From contig NZ_BOMN01000092.1 in the NCBI RefSeq assembly GCF_016862215.1, positions 62,001 to 126,000 of the forward strand: a stretch of 64,000 bases of DNA, read 5' to 3'. This document shows positions 57,129 through 64,000 of this stretch, piece after piece; the first letter of the stretch is position 1; every line of letters begins with the position of its first letter. The translations under genes were made by a program, and so were the position numbers. Origin of the DNA: Winogradskya humida. Lineage in GTDB: Bacteria > Actinomycetota > Actinomycetes > Mycobacteriales > Micromonosporaceae. The notes beneath the pieces were generated by a model. The model saw only the letters and a list, made by a program, of their open reading frames with translations. It searched no databases and was not told the origin of the DNA.

Positions 57129-57541
57129 GCGACGCGCCGGTTGGAGGAGACCAGTTGGTGCGGGTCGACGTCGGACTGGTCGAGGCCGAAGCTGATGATC
57201 TGGCGGGGATGGATCCGGATGATCGGTACGCCAGGACCGAACGCGGATCCGGCCGGGCTCCCGATCGCCTCGGCCGTCCCGCGCACCTCCAGGCAGCGGA
57301 CCCGCCACGGGTCGACGGACGGCAGGTCGTCGACGACGAACGCGACCTGACCCGTGGCGGTGACGTTGCGGAACTTGCGGCTGGCCGTCATGTTGTAGCC
57401 GGTGATGTCGATCGAGCCGGTGCTCGCGTCGTACCTGTAGCTGACCGGGCTGTTCTGCAGGGTGCCGTCCGGTCGCAGGGTGGCCAGCCGGCCCAGTCGC
57501 TGCCCGGCCAGGTATTCGATCTCGCTCTCGGTGAACGCCAT
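57125..57541 (-). CDS. PPOX-class F420-dependent oxidoreductase
   Basis: This is a 138-residue split-barrel flavin/F420 protein. Family marks: YLAGQRLGRLATLRPDG, LQNSPVSYRYD, TASRKFRNVTATGQVAFVVD, VRGTAEAIG. It is the PPOX-like group that reduces substrates with F420H2. It is the sole gene in its leftward transcript. Other F420-type genes lie close by (55018, 60323). Confidence 0.88.
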   Translation of the reverse strand: MAFTESEIEYLAGQRLGRLATLRPDGTLQNSPVSYRYDASTGSIDITGYNMTASRKFRNVTATGQVAFVVDDLPSVDPWRVRCLEVRGTAEAIGSPAGSAFGPGVPIIRIHPRQIISFGLDQSDVDPHQLVSSNRRVA

Positions 57542-57671
57542 GACAGGAAGTCTGCGACCTCAACCGCACTTGACCTCAAGCGAAACTCAGCGCGTGCGGA
57601 TGGGCCGGTTCGGACTCACCCGAGGGCGGCATGCGGTAGACGGCACCGGCGCCCGCGAGGGACGTGCTGCG

Positions 57672-58652
57672 TCACGCCCGGTCCTCGGCGACGCGCAGCA
57701 CGACCTTCCCGCGGGTGTGGCCCTGTGCGGCGTCGCGGTGGGCGGTGCCGGCCTCGGCGAGCGGCAGGACGGCGGCGACCTCGACCTTGATGGCGCCGTC
57801 GTCGATCAGCGTGGCGAGCCGGGCCAGCGCCGGGCCGTCGGGCTCGACGAGGATTCCCGTGACGCGGACCCCGGCGGCGTCGGCGGCGGCGGCCAGTTCC
57901 GGGGAGACGCCGGCTGGTACGGCGACCAGCAGGCCACCCGGGCGCAGCGTCTCGATCGAGCGGGTGCTGGTGGCGTCGTGCGCGTCGCCGACCAGGTCGA
58001 GGACCACGTCGACGCCGGTGACCTCCTTCTCGAAGCGGCCGGCGGTGTAGTCGACGACCTCGTCCGCGCCCAGGTCCAGGAGCCACTGCTGGTTGCGGGG
58101 ACCCGCGAGCGCGATGACGTGGGCGCCGAGGTGTTTGGCGATCTGGACCGCGAGGTGCCCGACGCCGCCGGCCGCCGCGGTGATCAGGACCCGCTGGCCG
58201 GGCTGCACGGCGGCGGTGTCGACCAGAGCCTGCCAGGCGGTCAGCCCGGCGAGCGGTACGGCGGCGGCCTGCTCGAACGTGGCGGTGGCGGGCTTGCGGG
58301 TGAAGTGCCGCGACGGGGCGGTCACGTACTCGGCGTAGGCGCCGGCGGCCCGGGGGAACCAGGGCATCCCGTAGACCTCGTCGCCGGGGGCGAGGGTGGT
58401 CACGCCGAAGCCGGCCTCCACGACGACGCCGGCGACGTCCCAGCCGAGGATGAAGGGCGGCTCGCCGAGCACCCCGGCCATGCCGGTGCCCTCGCGGGTC
58501 TTCCAGTCGACGGGGTTGATGCCGGCGGCGTGCACCCGGACGAGGACCTCGGTGGGCAGCGGGACGGGACGCGGGACGCTCTCGACGGTCAGGACCTCCG
58601 GGCCGCCGAAGGTGTGCTGGCGGACGGCTTTCATCGTGGTGTTGTCGCTCAT
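57672..58652 (-). CDS. Quinone oxidoreductase-like zinc-independent dehydrogenase (MDR family)
   Basis: This 326-residue NADP-dependent MDR enzyme has VRVHAAGINPVDWKTREG, no structural zinc Cys cluster, and the Rossmann motif LITAAAGGVGHLAVQIAKHL followed by LGADEVVDYTAG. It reduces enones or quinones. ATG 58652 is chosen; an in-frame ATG at 58682 is less likely. It is divergent from an AraC-type regulator, the probable controller. The 130 bp after its stop (57542-57671) hold nothing recognised. Confidence 0.9.
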   Translation of the reverse strand: MSDNTTMKAVRQHTFGGPEVLTVESVPRPVPLPTEVLVRVHAAGINPVDWKTREGTGMAGVLGEPPFILGWDVAGVVVEAGFGVTTLAPGDEVYGMPWFPRAAGAYAEYVTAPSRHFTRKPATATFEQAAAVPLAGLTAWQALVDTAAVQPGQRVLITAAAGGVGHLAVQIAKHLGAHVIALAGPRNQQWLLDLGADEVVDYTAGRFEKEVTGVDVVLDLVGDAHDATSTRSIETLRPGGLLVAVPAGVSPELAAAADAAGVRVTGILVEPDGPALARLATLIDDGAIKVEVAAVLPLAEAGTAHRDAAQGHTRGKVVLRVAEDRA

Positions 58653-58723
58653 GGGATCAAGCTTCGGCGTCCGGACGATCACCCGACAGCGGCGCGAATG
58701 ACATTGTGCGTAAGATTCGTGCC

Positions 58724-59719
58724 ATGTCTGATCGGGTCGGGCCTCATCGCGTTGCCGTGCTGGCCCTGGACGGCGTCATGCCCTTCGACCTCGGCATCCC
58801 CGCGCGGGTGCTGGGCGAGGCGTTCGACGCCGCGGGCGAGCCGCTCTACGACGTCGTCACCTGCTCGCTCGACGGCGGGCCGGTCGCCACCAACGCCGGA
58901 TTCTCGATCCAGGTGCACCACGACCGGCAGGCCCTCGCCGACGCGGACACCGTCGTGATCGCGACCCAGGAACCCCCCGCCGACATGCTCAGCTTCGGGG
59001 AGCCCGACGTCGCGACCACGCAGGCGCTGCGTTCCCTGCGACCCGGCACGCGCGTGGTGAGCACCTGCACGTCGGCGTTCGTCCTCGCCGGGGCCGGCCT
59101 GCTCGACGGGCTCGCCGCGACCACGCACTGGGCGCTGAGCGACCGGTTCGCCGCGCTGTTCCCGGCCGTCGAGGTCCGCCCCGACGTGCTGTTCGTCGAT
59201 GCCGGCCGGGTCCTGACCTCAGCGGGAGCCGCGGCCGGCATCGACCTGTTCCTGCACATCATCCGCACCGACCACGGCACGACGATCGCCAACGACGCCG
59301 CCCGCCGCTGCGTGGTCGCCCCCTGGCGCGACGGGGGCCAGGCCCAGTTCATCGCCCACCCGACCCCGCCCGAGTCGTCGTCGGGAACGGGCCCGACCCG
59401 GGCGTGGGCCCTGACCCGGCTGGACCTGCCCCTCACCCTGGCCGACCTGGCCGCCCACGCGGCGATGAGCAAACGCACGTTCAGCCGCCGCTTCGTCGCC
59501 GAAACCGGCGTGTCGCCGCTGCAATGGCTGATCGCCCAGCGCATCGACCGGGCGCGGTCACTGCTGGAGAGCAGCGACCTGCCCGTCGAACGCATCGCCA
59601 CGGAGGCCGGCTTCGGCAGCGCGACCCTGCTCCGCCAGCACATGCACGCCGTGATGGGCGTCACACCGCAGCACTATCGGCGTACGTTCCAGGCCCCCGC
59701 CGCGCTCACCGGGTCGTGA
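58724..59719 (+). CDS. AraC-family regulator with DJ-1/GATase1-like domain
   Basis: This is a 331-residue regulator. The N-terminal DJ-1/PfpI-like part (RVAVLALDGVMPFDLGIPAR, STCTSAFVLAGAGLLDG with a Cys at the nucleophile elbow position) is followed by AraC HTH motifs (DLAAHAAMSKRTFSRRFVAE and IATEAGFGSATLLRQHMHAV). ATG 58724 is preferred over GTG 58706. It is divergent from the MDR reductase over 71 bp. Its last codons are copied near 60290. Confidence 0.88.
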   Translation: MSDRVGPHRVAVLALDGVMPFDLGIPARVLGEAFDAAGEPLYDVVTCSLDGGPVATNAGFSIQVHHDRQALADADTVVIATQEPPADMLSFGEPDVATTQALRSLRPGTRVVSTCTSAFVLAGAGLLDGLAATTHWALSDRFAALFPAVEVRPDVLFVDAGRVLTSAGAAAGIDLFLHIIRTDHGTTIANDAARRCVVAPWRDGGQAQFIAHPTPPESSSGTGPTRAWALTRLDLPLTLADLAAHAAMSKRTFSRRFVAETGVSPLQWLIAQRIDRARSLLESSDLPVERIATEAGFGSATLLRQHMHAVMGVTPQHYRRTFQAPAALTGS

Positions 59720-60309
59720 CGCTGCCGGCCGTCCAGCCGGACACCGCATCCACCAGCAGCGCGAGTGGATCCGCGCTGTTGAGACGCAGCACCGGGCAGG
59801 ACAGTCCGGCAAGCCACTCCTCCTGCTCGACGCGGCTACGTCCGGCGAATTTCGCGTCGTCGTAGCCGCGCGCCCAGTCGATGAACTCCCGATGGGCGTT
59901 CTCCAGCTCGCCGCCCGCCGCGATGGCGGCCCCATAACGCTCGCTTTCCCGCAGGAAGAGCCGCTGCAACCGCGTCTCCGGGTCGAGGGCGAGGAACACG
60001 ACTCCGCTCAGGCGCTCCTCCAGCGGCCGGCCCCAGCCCATCATCGATCCGGAGAGCACCCAGGCCGGCCGGGGTACGAAGAGCGCCCGCATCAGCGCCA
60101 GACGTTCGCCGGCCGGCCGTTTCTCCACGTAGGGAGGCGTGGTCGGCAACCAGAAGTAGTCGTCGACATCCGCGTGGGGAACCGCCCAGAGCGTGGCGAG
60201 TGCCCGTCCCAGGGTCGTCGTGCCCGCCCCGCTGGCACCGGTGATGAGCAGTCGACGCTCCGGTGTGTGTGACATCACCCCGGCATTATCGGCGTACGTT
60301 CCAGGCCCC
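59675..60309. repeat. 23-bp direct repeats flanking the P-loop gene
   Basis: The same 23 bp (starting TATCGGCGTACGTTCCAGGC) occurs at 59675-59697, inside the AraC C-terminus, and at 60287-60309, just upstream of the P-loop gene start. Flanking bases also show traces of similarity. Only these two ends are repeated; the DNA between them holds the P-loop gene. Confidence 0.75.
59706..60275 (-). CDS. Small P-loop kinase-like ATPase
   Basis: This 189-residue protein has Walker A GASGAGTTTLGRALA (residues about 13-20) and a kinase-like LID region (RLFLRESERYGA). It resembles adenylate-kinase-like/AAA_18 proteins with shikimate-kinase-type topology; substrate is unknown. ATG 60275 is used. It is flanked by a 23-bp direct repeat of the neighbouring AraC gene's end, so it may have been inserted. 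Confidence 0.8.
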   Translation of the reverse strand: MSHTPERRLLITGASGAGTTTLGRALATLWAVPHADVDDYFWLPTTPPYVEKRPAGERLALMRALFVPRPAWVLSGSMMGWGRPLEERLSGVVFLALDPETRLQRLFLRESERYGAAIAAGGELENAHREFIDWARGYDDAKFAGRSRVEQEEWLAGLSCPVLRLNSADPLALLVDAVSGWTAGSVTTR

Positions 60310-60322
60310 GCCACAGACGCGC

Positions 60323-61204
60323 TCAGCCTGGGATGACGGGGGCCGCCGCGGTGGCGTTGAGCGCGACCACCACGGTTTTCTCCTCGTAGCGGAAATGGGC
60401 GTCGAGCTCGGCGATCAGCCGGTCGAGCTCGGCGAGCAACTCGCCCGGCGTGTCGCGTCCGGGTTCGTAGGCGGTGAACAGCAGCTGAATTTCGGTGTTC
60501 AGCCGCGCCACGACCCTGTGCTGCCCGGTCAGCTCGGCGAGTGTGGGGCCGAGCGCCGGGAACTGCCGCGCGAGTGACGGGAAGACCGCCATGTCCTCGC
60601 CCGTGTGGTGCCTGCTCAGCCCGCCGCAGAACGTCTGGCAGCGCTCGGCGAACCCGGTCTCGGGGGCTTGCCCGGCAGCGACCGTGGCGCGCAGCTCAGC
60701 GAGTTCCTTGCGAAACCAGTCGTGCACCTCGACGAGCCAGTCGCCCATCCGCTGGGCGCCCATCCTTTTGGCGCCCGGTGCGGCGTCGATGCGGTGCAGG
60801 ACGACGACGGGGATGCGGCGGGTGGTGCGGGCCTGGTATTCGGCGTATCCCGGGGCGGCCTCGACCACCTTGGCGAACACCTCGTCGTACTCCTGGCCGC
60901 CGTCGAGAACGGCCGCCATCGCCTGGTACGTCTCGGTCCCGAACTCCACCGTGACCAGCGGATCCTGGCGCACGTTGTGGTACCAGCCGGGGTTCTTCGG
61001 CGCGCCCATGGCCGACGCCACCACCATGGCGCGGCCGTCGATCTCGAGGTGGCCCAGCGGCACCGTGCGGGCCAGGCCGGTGCGGGCGCCGGTGGTGGTC
61101 AGCAGGGCGAGCGTCGCCCCCTCGAACATGCCGCCGACCCTGCCGCCGTTCTGGCGGAACTCGTCGATGATGCCGCGCTGGAATTCGTTGACGTCAAAGG
61201 TCAT
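60323..61204 (-). CDS. Fusion of F420-dependent nitroreductase (DDN-like) and hemerythrin domain
   Basis: This is a 293-residue protein. Residues 1 to about 140 are a DDN-type F420 reductase (GGMFEGATLALLTTTGARTG, YHNVRQDPLVTVEFGTE). Residues about 155-280 are a hemerythrin-like four-helix domain with His/Glu ligands (VHDWFRKELAEL, LSRHHTGEDMAVFPSLA, LDAHFRYEEKTV). The diiron part could sense or react with O2 or NO, and the F420 part could supply reduction. ATG 61204 is chosen by the DDN start. Confidence 0.85.
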   Translation of the reverse strand: MTFDVNEFQRGIIDEFRQNGGRVGGMFEGATLALLTTTGARTGLARTVPLGHLEIDGRAMVVASAMGAPKNPGWYHNVRQDPLVTVEFGTETYQAMAAVLDGGQEYDEVFAKVVEAAPGYAEYQARTTRRIPVVVLHRIDAAPGAKRMGAQRMGDWLVEVHDWFRKELAELRATVAAGQAPETGFAERCQTFCGGLSRHHTGEDMAVFPSLARQFPALGPTLAELTGQHRVVARLNTEIQLLFTAYEPGRDTPGELLAELDRLIAELDAHFRYEEKTVVVALNATAAAPVIPG

Positions 61205-61467
61205 ACATCCTCTTCCCGGGTAGGAAGGAGGCGTGCTTCGGCCCAGGACCGACGTATGGAGAAACCCCGCATGCCACGCATGGTGCGGAGACGGCCGGAA
61301 AATCCAGGCCGATCCGGGCTGAGAAGCCACTACCTCCATGCGTAGGCCCATACGGGGCTCGCCGGAAAACTTACCTGACCGAGGGAAGGTGCCACAACAT
61401 CCACCGGTAGCCCCTTGGGTTGTGCTACCGTCAACTCGTTGCAGTTTTGATTACCGTAGACGTTTTG

Positions 61468-61503
61468 AGCGCCTGATGGGTTATCTAAACCCTCCCGGGC
61501 GCT
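61468..61503 (+). promoter_or_regulatory. Nested hairpin in the cspA leader, attenuator candidate
   Basis: AGCGCC (61468-61473) pairs with GGCGCT (61498-61503), and inside it GGGTT (61478-61482) pairs with AACCC (61488-61492). It is followed by TTTCGTTTG. The element sits about 92 bp before cspA in a 390-bp upstream region, a position suited to temperature or attenuation control. Confidence 0.5.
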
Positions 61504-61595
61504 TTCGTTTGTCGTGTCGTTTCCGACGCGGGTTATCAACGCAGCGGCGATAGAGTCCGCACAGTGCGGTCTCCACAGCCTGCGAAGGAGCAGAC

Positions 61596-61799
61596 ATGAC
61601 TACAGGCACCGTGAAGTGGTTCAACGCTGACAAGGGCTTCGGCTTCATCAGCCCCGACGACGGTGGCGCGGACGTCTTCGCCCACTTCTCCGCCATCTCG
61701 ACGAGCGGCTACCGCAGCCTCGACGAGAACCAGAAGGTGGAGTTCGACATCACCCAGGGCCAGAAGGGCCCGCAGGCGGAGAACATCCGTCCGCTCTGA
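61596..61799 (+). CDS. cspA: Cold shock protein
   Basis: This is a 67-residue OB-fold RNA/DNA chaperone. RNP1 (KGFGFISP) and RNP2 (DVFAHFSAI) are intact. GAAGGAG lies 5-8 bp before ATG 61596. High similarity to actinobacterial CspA is evident by eye. The long leader carries a nested hairpin. Regulation is likely post-transcriptional as for other csp genes. Confidence 0.97.
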   Translation: MTTGTVKWFNADKGFGFISPDDGGADVFAHFSAISTSGYRSLDENQKVEFDITQGQKGPQAENIRPL

Positions 61800-61858
61800 T
61801 CCACCGCAGTACCGCAACGGCGGCTCGACTGTTCGCAGTCGGGTCGCCGTTTTGGCGT

Positions 61859-61935
61859 GCCCAGCACAGGTGCCCAGCACAGGCGCCCAGCACAGGTGCC
61901 CAGCAGACGCGCCCAGCAGACGCGCCCAGCACATG
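61859..61935. repeat. 13-bp tandem repeat
   Basis: Six units of 13 bp (GCCCAGCACAGGT and GCCCAGCAGACGC types) run from 61859, 61872, 61885, 61898, 61911 and 61924 in the cspA-to-GH31 space. The end units differ, the middle ones are nearly identical. No gene or hairpin is involved. Confidence 0.9.
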
Positions 61936-62026
61936 ATCCACTTGCGCTCGATCCGTTGACTTTTGTTACGCGCAGGTGACAGCGTTGTCATCGAGAGATC
62001 TCTTTCTCTACGATGTGGAGCGTCCG

Positions 62027-64000
62027 GTGCACGAACTCGTTCGACGGAGGACCGCCGCCGCGGCCTCTCTGGCCCTGGTCACAGGTGGTCTGGCGCTGGT
62101 GCCGCCGACCGCGGCCCAGGCCACCGCCAAAAAACTTCCCTCTGTGGTGTCGGGCGATGCCCGCTTCCAGATCATCTCGCCGACCCTCATCCGGACCGAG
62201 TACGCCCCCGGCGGCCGGTTCACCGACGGCGACACGTTCAACGTGATCGGCCGCGACGATTTCACGCCGGCCCGGTTCACGAAGCGGATCTCGCAGGGCT
62301 GGCTGAGCATCGACACGGGCGCGGCGACCCTGCGCTACAAGGTCGGTTCCGGGGCGTTCACCGCCGACAACCTCACCGTACGGCTGAAATCCGGCCGCCA
62401 GAGCGTGACCGCCGCGCCGTGGGAAGGCCAGGGCGCACCCGATTGTGCCCCCGGCGCCCTGTGCGAGGCCGAGGCGCTCGCCCTCGACGGCCCGAGCGCG
62501 GCGACCGATCACGGCGGCTACACCGGCCAGGGCTTCGCGGCAGGGTTCGAGGGCACCGGCAACTCGCTGTCGTTCGCCGTCTCCCCCGCGACCGCAGGCG
62601 CGCAGCAGCTCACGGTCCGCTACGCCAACAGCACGGGCGGGGACGGGCAGAACGTCGCCCGCACCCTGACCGTGACGGTGGACGGCACCGCGGCCGGCAC
62701 GCTGACGCTGCCCCCGACCGGGAGCTGGGACACCTGGGCGCTCGCCTCGGCGCCGCTGACGCTGACCGCGGGCCGGCACCAGATCAGCCTGGTACGCACG
62801 GCGAGCGACTCCGGCAGCGTGAACATCGACAGCCTGGCCGTCCTCGCGCCGGGCGCCGCATATCCGGCGCCGACGCCGCCCACCGCGCAGCCGTGCGCGT
62901 TCGGCGCGGTGTGCGAGGCGGACGCGGGCACGCTGTCCGGTGGGGCGCGACTCGCCGACGATCACAACGGTTATTCGGGTGACGGCTTCGTGGCCGGCCT
63001 GGAACGCACCGGGGCGGCGGCCGCGCTGACCGTCACCGGCGTGCCGGCCGCCGGGACCTACCAGGTTCAGGTGCGCTACGCCAACGCTCAGGCCGGCAGT
63101 CAGCCGGTGCAGACCCGCACCGCGACGGTCACGGCGAACGACGCGCCGCCGGTCACGGTCACGCTGCCGCCGACGAGCAGCTGGGACTACTGGCGCACCG
63201 GGTCGGTCGCCGTACGGCTCAAGGCCGGCACGAACACCGTGACGTTCGGCTGCCCCACCGACCAGAGCTGCAACGTCAACCTGGACACCATCGCCGTCAC
63301 CGCGAAGGGTTCGCCGCTGCTCGCCCCGCACGCACCGCTCGGTGGTTACCGGCGTGGCCTGGACAACGTCAACGGCGGCGCGCGGACCTACGGCGGGCTG
63401 CTCTACCAGGACGGCTGGTCGCTGGTCGACGACTCGGCGTCGGCGCCGCACCGCGCGGGCATCCAGGACGGGTACGTGTTCGCGTACGGTCAGGACTACC
63501 GGCACGCGCTGCGGGAGCTGTCCACGCTGACCGGGCCGACGAAGCTGCTGCCCAAGTGGGCGTACGGCGTCTGGTACTCGGAGTACTTCGACCGGACCGC
63601 CGCGGAGTTCCAGGACATCGTGGCGCGGTTCAAGACCGAGGGCGTCCCGCTGGACTCGCTCGTCGTCGACACGGACTTCAAGGCGCCGGACAAGTGGAAC
63701 GGCTGGTCGATCGACCCGACCCGGTTCCCCGACTGGACGGCGTTCGCCGCGGCGCTGCGTAAGCAGGGCGTACACACCGGATTGAACATCCACCCCAGCA
63801 TCCTCGGCACCGACCCGGCGTTCCCGAAGGCGCAGGAGCTCGCGAAGGGCAAGCTGAAGAAGACCGGCTGCAACGGCGGACCGGACTGCTACGTGTTCGA
63901 CTTCGGCGACGCCGATCAGCTCAAGGCGTACCTGTGGCTGCATGATCAGATGGGCGCCGACGGCGTCGATTTCTGGTGGCTGGACTGGTGTTGCGACGCC
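62027..64000 (+). CDS. Secreted GH31-family glycosidase with CBM35-like domains (partial)
   Basis: This is 658 visible codons of a larger enzyme cut by the right edge. A signal peptide starts at GTG 62027 (SLALVTGGLALVPPTAAQA) with GGAG 6 bp upstream. It is followed by an N-terminal beta domain, two CBM35-like modules (CEAEALALDGPSA near 145 and CEADAGTLSGGAR near 300) and the GH31 barrel (LLPKWAYGVWYSEYF). The likely nucleophile Asp is in DFWWLDWCCD, about residue 653, at the edge. The family acts on alpha-glucosides or alpha-xylosides; the exact substrate is open. Confidence 0.88.
   Translation, partial: MHELVRRRTAAAASLALVTGGLALVPPTAAQATAKKLPSVVSGDARFQIISPTLIRTEYAPGGRFTDGDTFNVIGRDDFTPARFTKRISQGWLSIDTGAATLRYKVGSGAFTADNLTVRLKSGRQSVTAAPWEGQGAPDCAPGALCEAEALALDGPSAATDHGGYTGQGFAAGFEGTGNSLSFAVSPATAGAQQLTVRYANSTGGDGQNVARTLTVTVDGTAAGTLTLPPTGSWDTWALASAPLTLTAGRHQISLVRTASDSGSVNIDSLAVLAPGAAYPAPTPPTAQPCAFGAVCEADAGTLSGGARLADDHNGYSGDGFVAGLERTGAAAALTVTGVPAAGTYQVQVRYANAQAGSQPVQTRTATVTANDAPPVTVTLPPTSSWDYWRTGSVAVRLKAGTNTVTFGCPTDQSCNVNLDTIAVTAKGSPLLAPHAPLGGYRRGLDNVNGGARTYGGLLYQDGWSLVDDSASAPHRAGIQDGYVFAYGQDYRHALRELSTLTGPTKLLPKWAYGVWYSEYFDRTAAEFQDIVARFKTEGVPLDSLVVDTDFKAPDKWNGWSIDPTRFPDWTAFAAALRKQGVHTGLNIHPSILGTDPAFPKAQELAKGKLKKTGCNGGPDCYVFDFGDADQLKAYLWLHDQMGADGVDFWWLDWCCDA

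Overview
The window is high-GC actinobacterial chromosome. Frequent GTG starts, GTGA and ATGA stop/start overlaps, F420-type enzymes, a DtxR/IdeR-type iron box, type VII secretion-like proteins, an MltG-like lytic transglycosylase and an LCP ligase all point that way. The style fits Micromonosporaceae (Actinoplanes-like), but this is inferred from gene content and codon use, not from a marker gene. No rRNA, tRNA, CRISPR array, phage or transposase was seen.

Layout. 1-4384: a leftward sugar uptake and acid-sugar dehydratase operon (lipoprotein, enolase-superfamily enzyme, two permeases, the second cut by the edge), divergent from a GntR/FCD regulator, with a perfect 16-bp palindrome between them. 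4412-9858: a dehydratase-like/VOC fusion, a TetR/FAD-monooxygenase divergent pair and a divergent pair of citrate synthases, one carrying a DNA-binding domain. This stretch is rich in GC-rich minisatellites, two of them inside genes. 10036-15736: DUF1062, sulfotransferase, a VOC/WYL-regulator pair, PHP phosphatase and MltG. 15733-22818: P450, small hypotheticals, a decayed formyltransferase, an ATPase with winged-helix and nuclease-like parts beside a 39-bp palindrome, a secreted M36-like protease, and an iron-box-controlled siderophore-interacting protein. 22934-25217: a three-gene cassette that looks like a type VII-secreted polymorphic toxin with its immunity protein. 25225-26337: LCP ligase.

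26862-35669 is the most coherent system. It holds a polyol-type dehydrogenase, a complete ABC sugar importer, a LacI regulator, an FGGY kinase fused to a LacD-like class I aldolase, and a P-loop kinase fused to a HAD phosphatase. At least five copies of one LacI-type operator (core TGTCACCGGTGACA and variants) sit at the two promoter regions. The genes suggest uptake of a polyol, oxidation to a ketose, phosphorylation, and aldol cleavage to DHAP plus an aldehyde.

35758-45563: a decayed hydrolase, an ArsR-type regulator with a membrane protein, two similar NmrA/AraC divergent modules flanking a secreted pectate lyase, an msrA operon and an old-yellow-enzyme reductase. 45643-50910: a fasciclin lipoprotein, a broken secreted NucA/NucB-type DNase, a copper radical oxidase with a His-rich N-terminus and ricin domain, and a secreted protein made of two repeats. 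51066-61204: an ABC exporter and many small redox or F420-type enzymes. 61596-64000: cspA and the start of a secreted CBM35/GH31 glycosidase running off the edge.

All functions are assigned by reading motifs; no similarity search was run.
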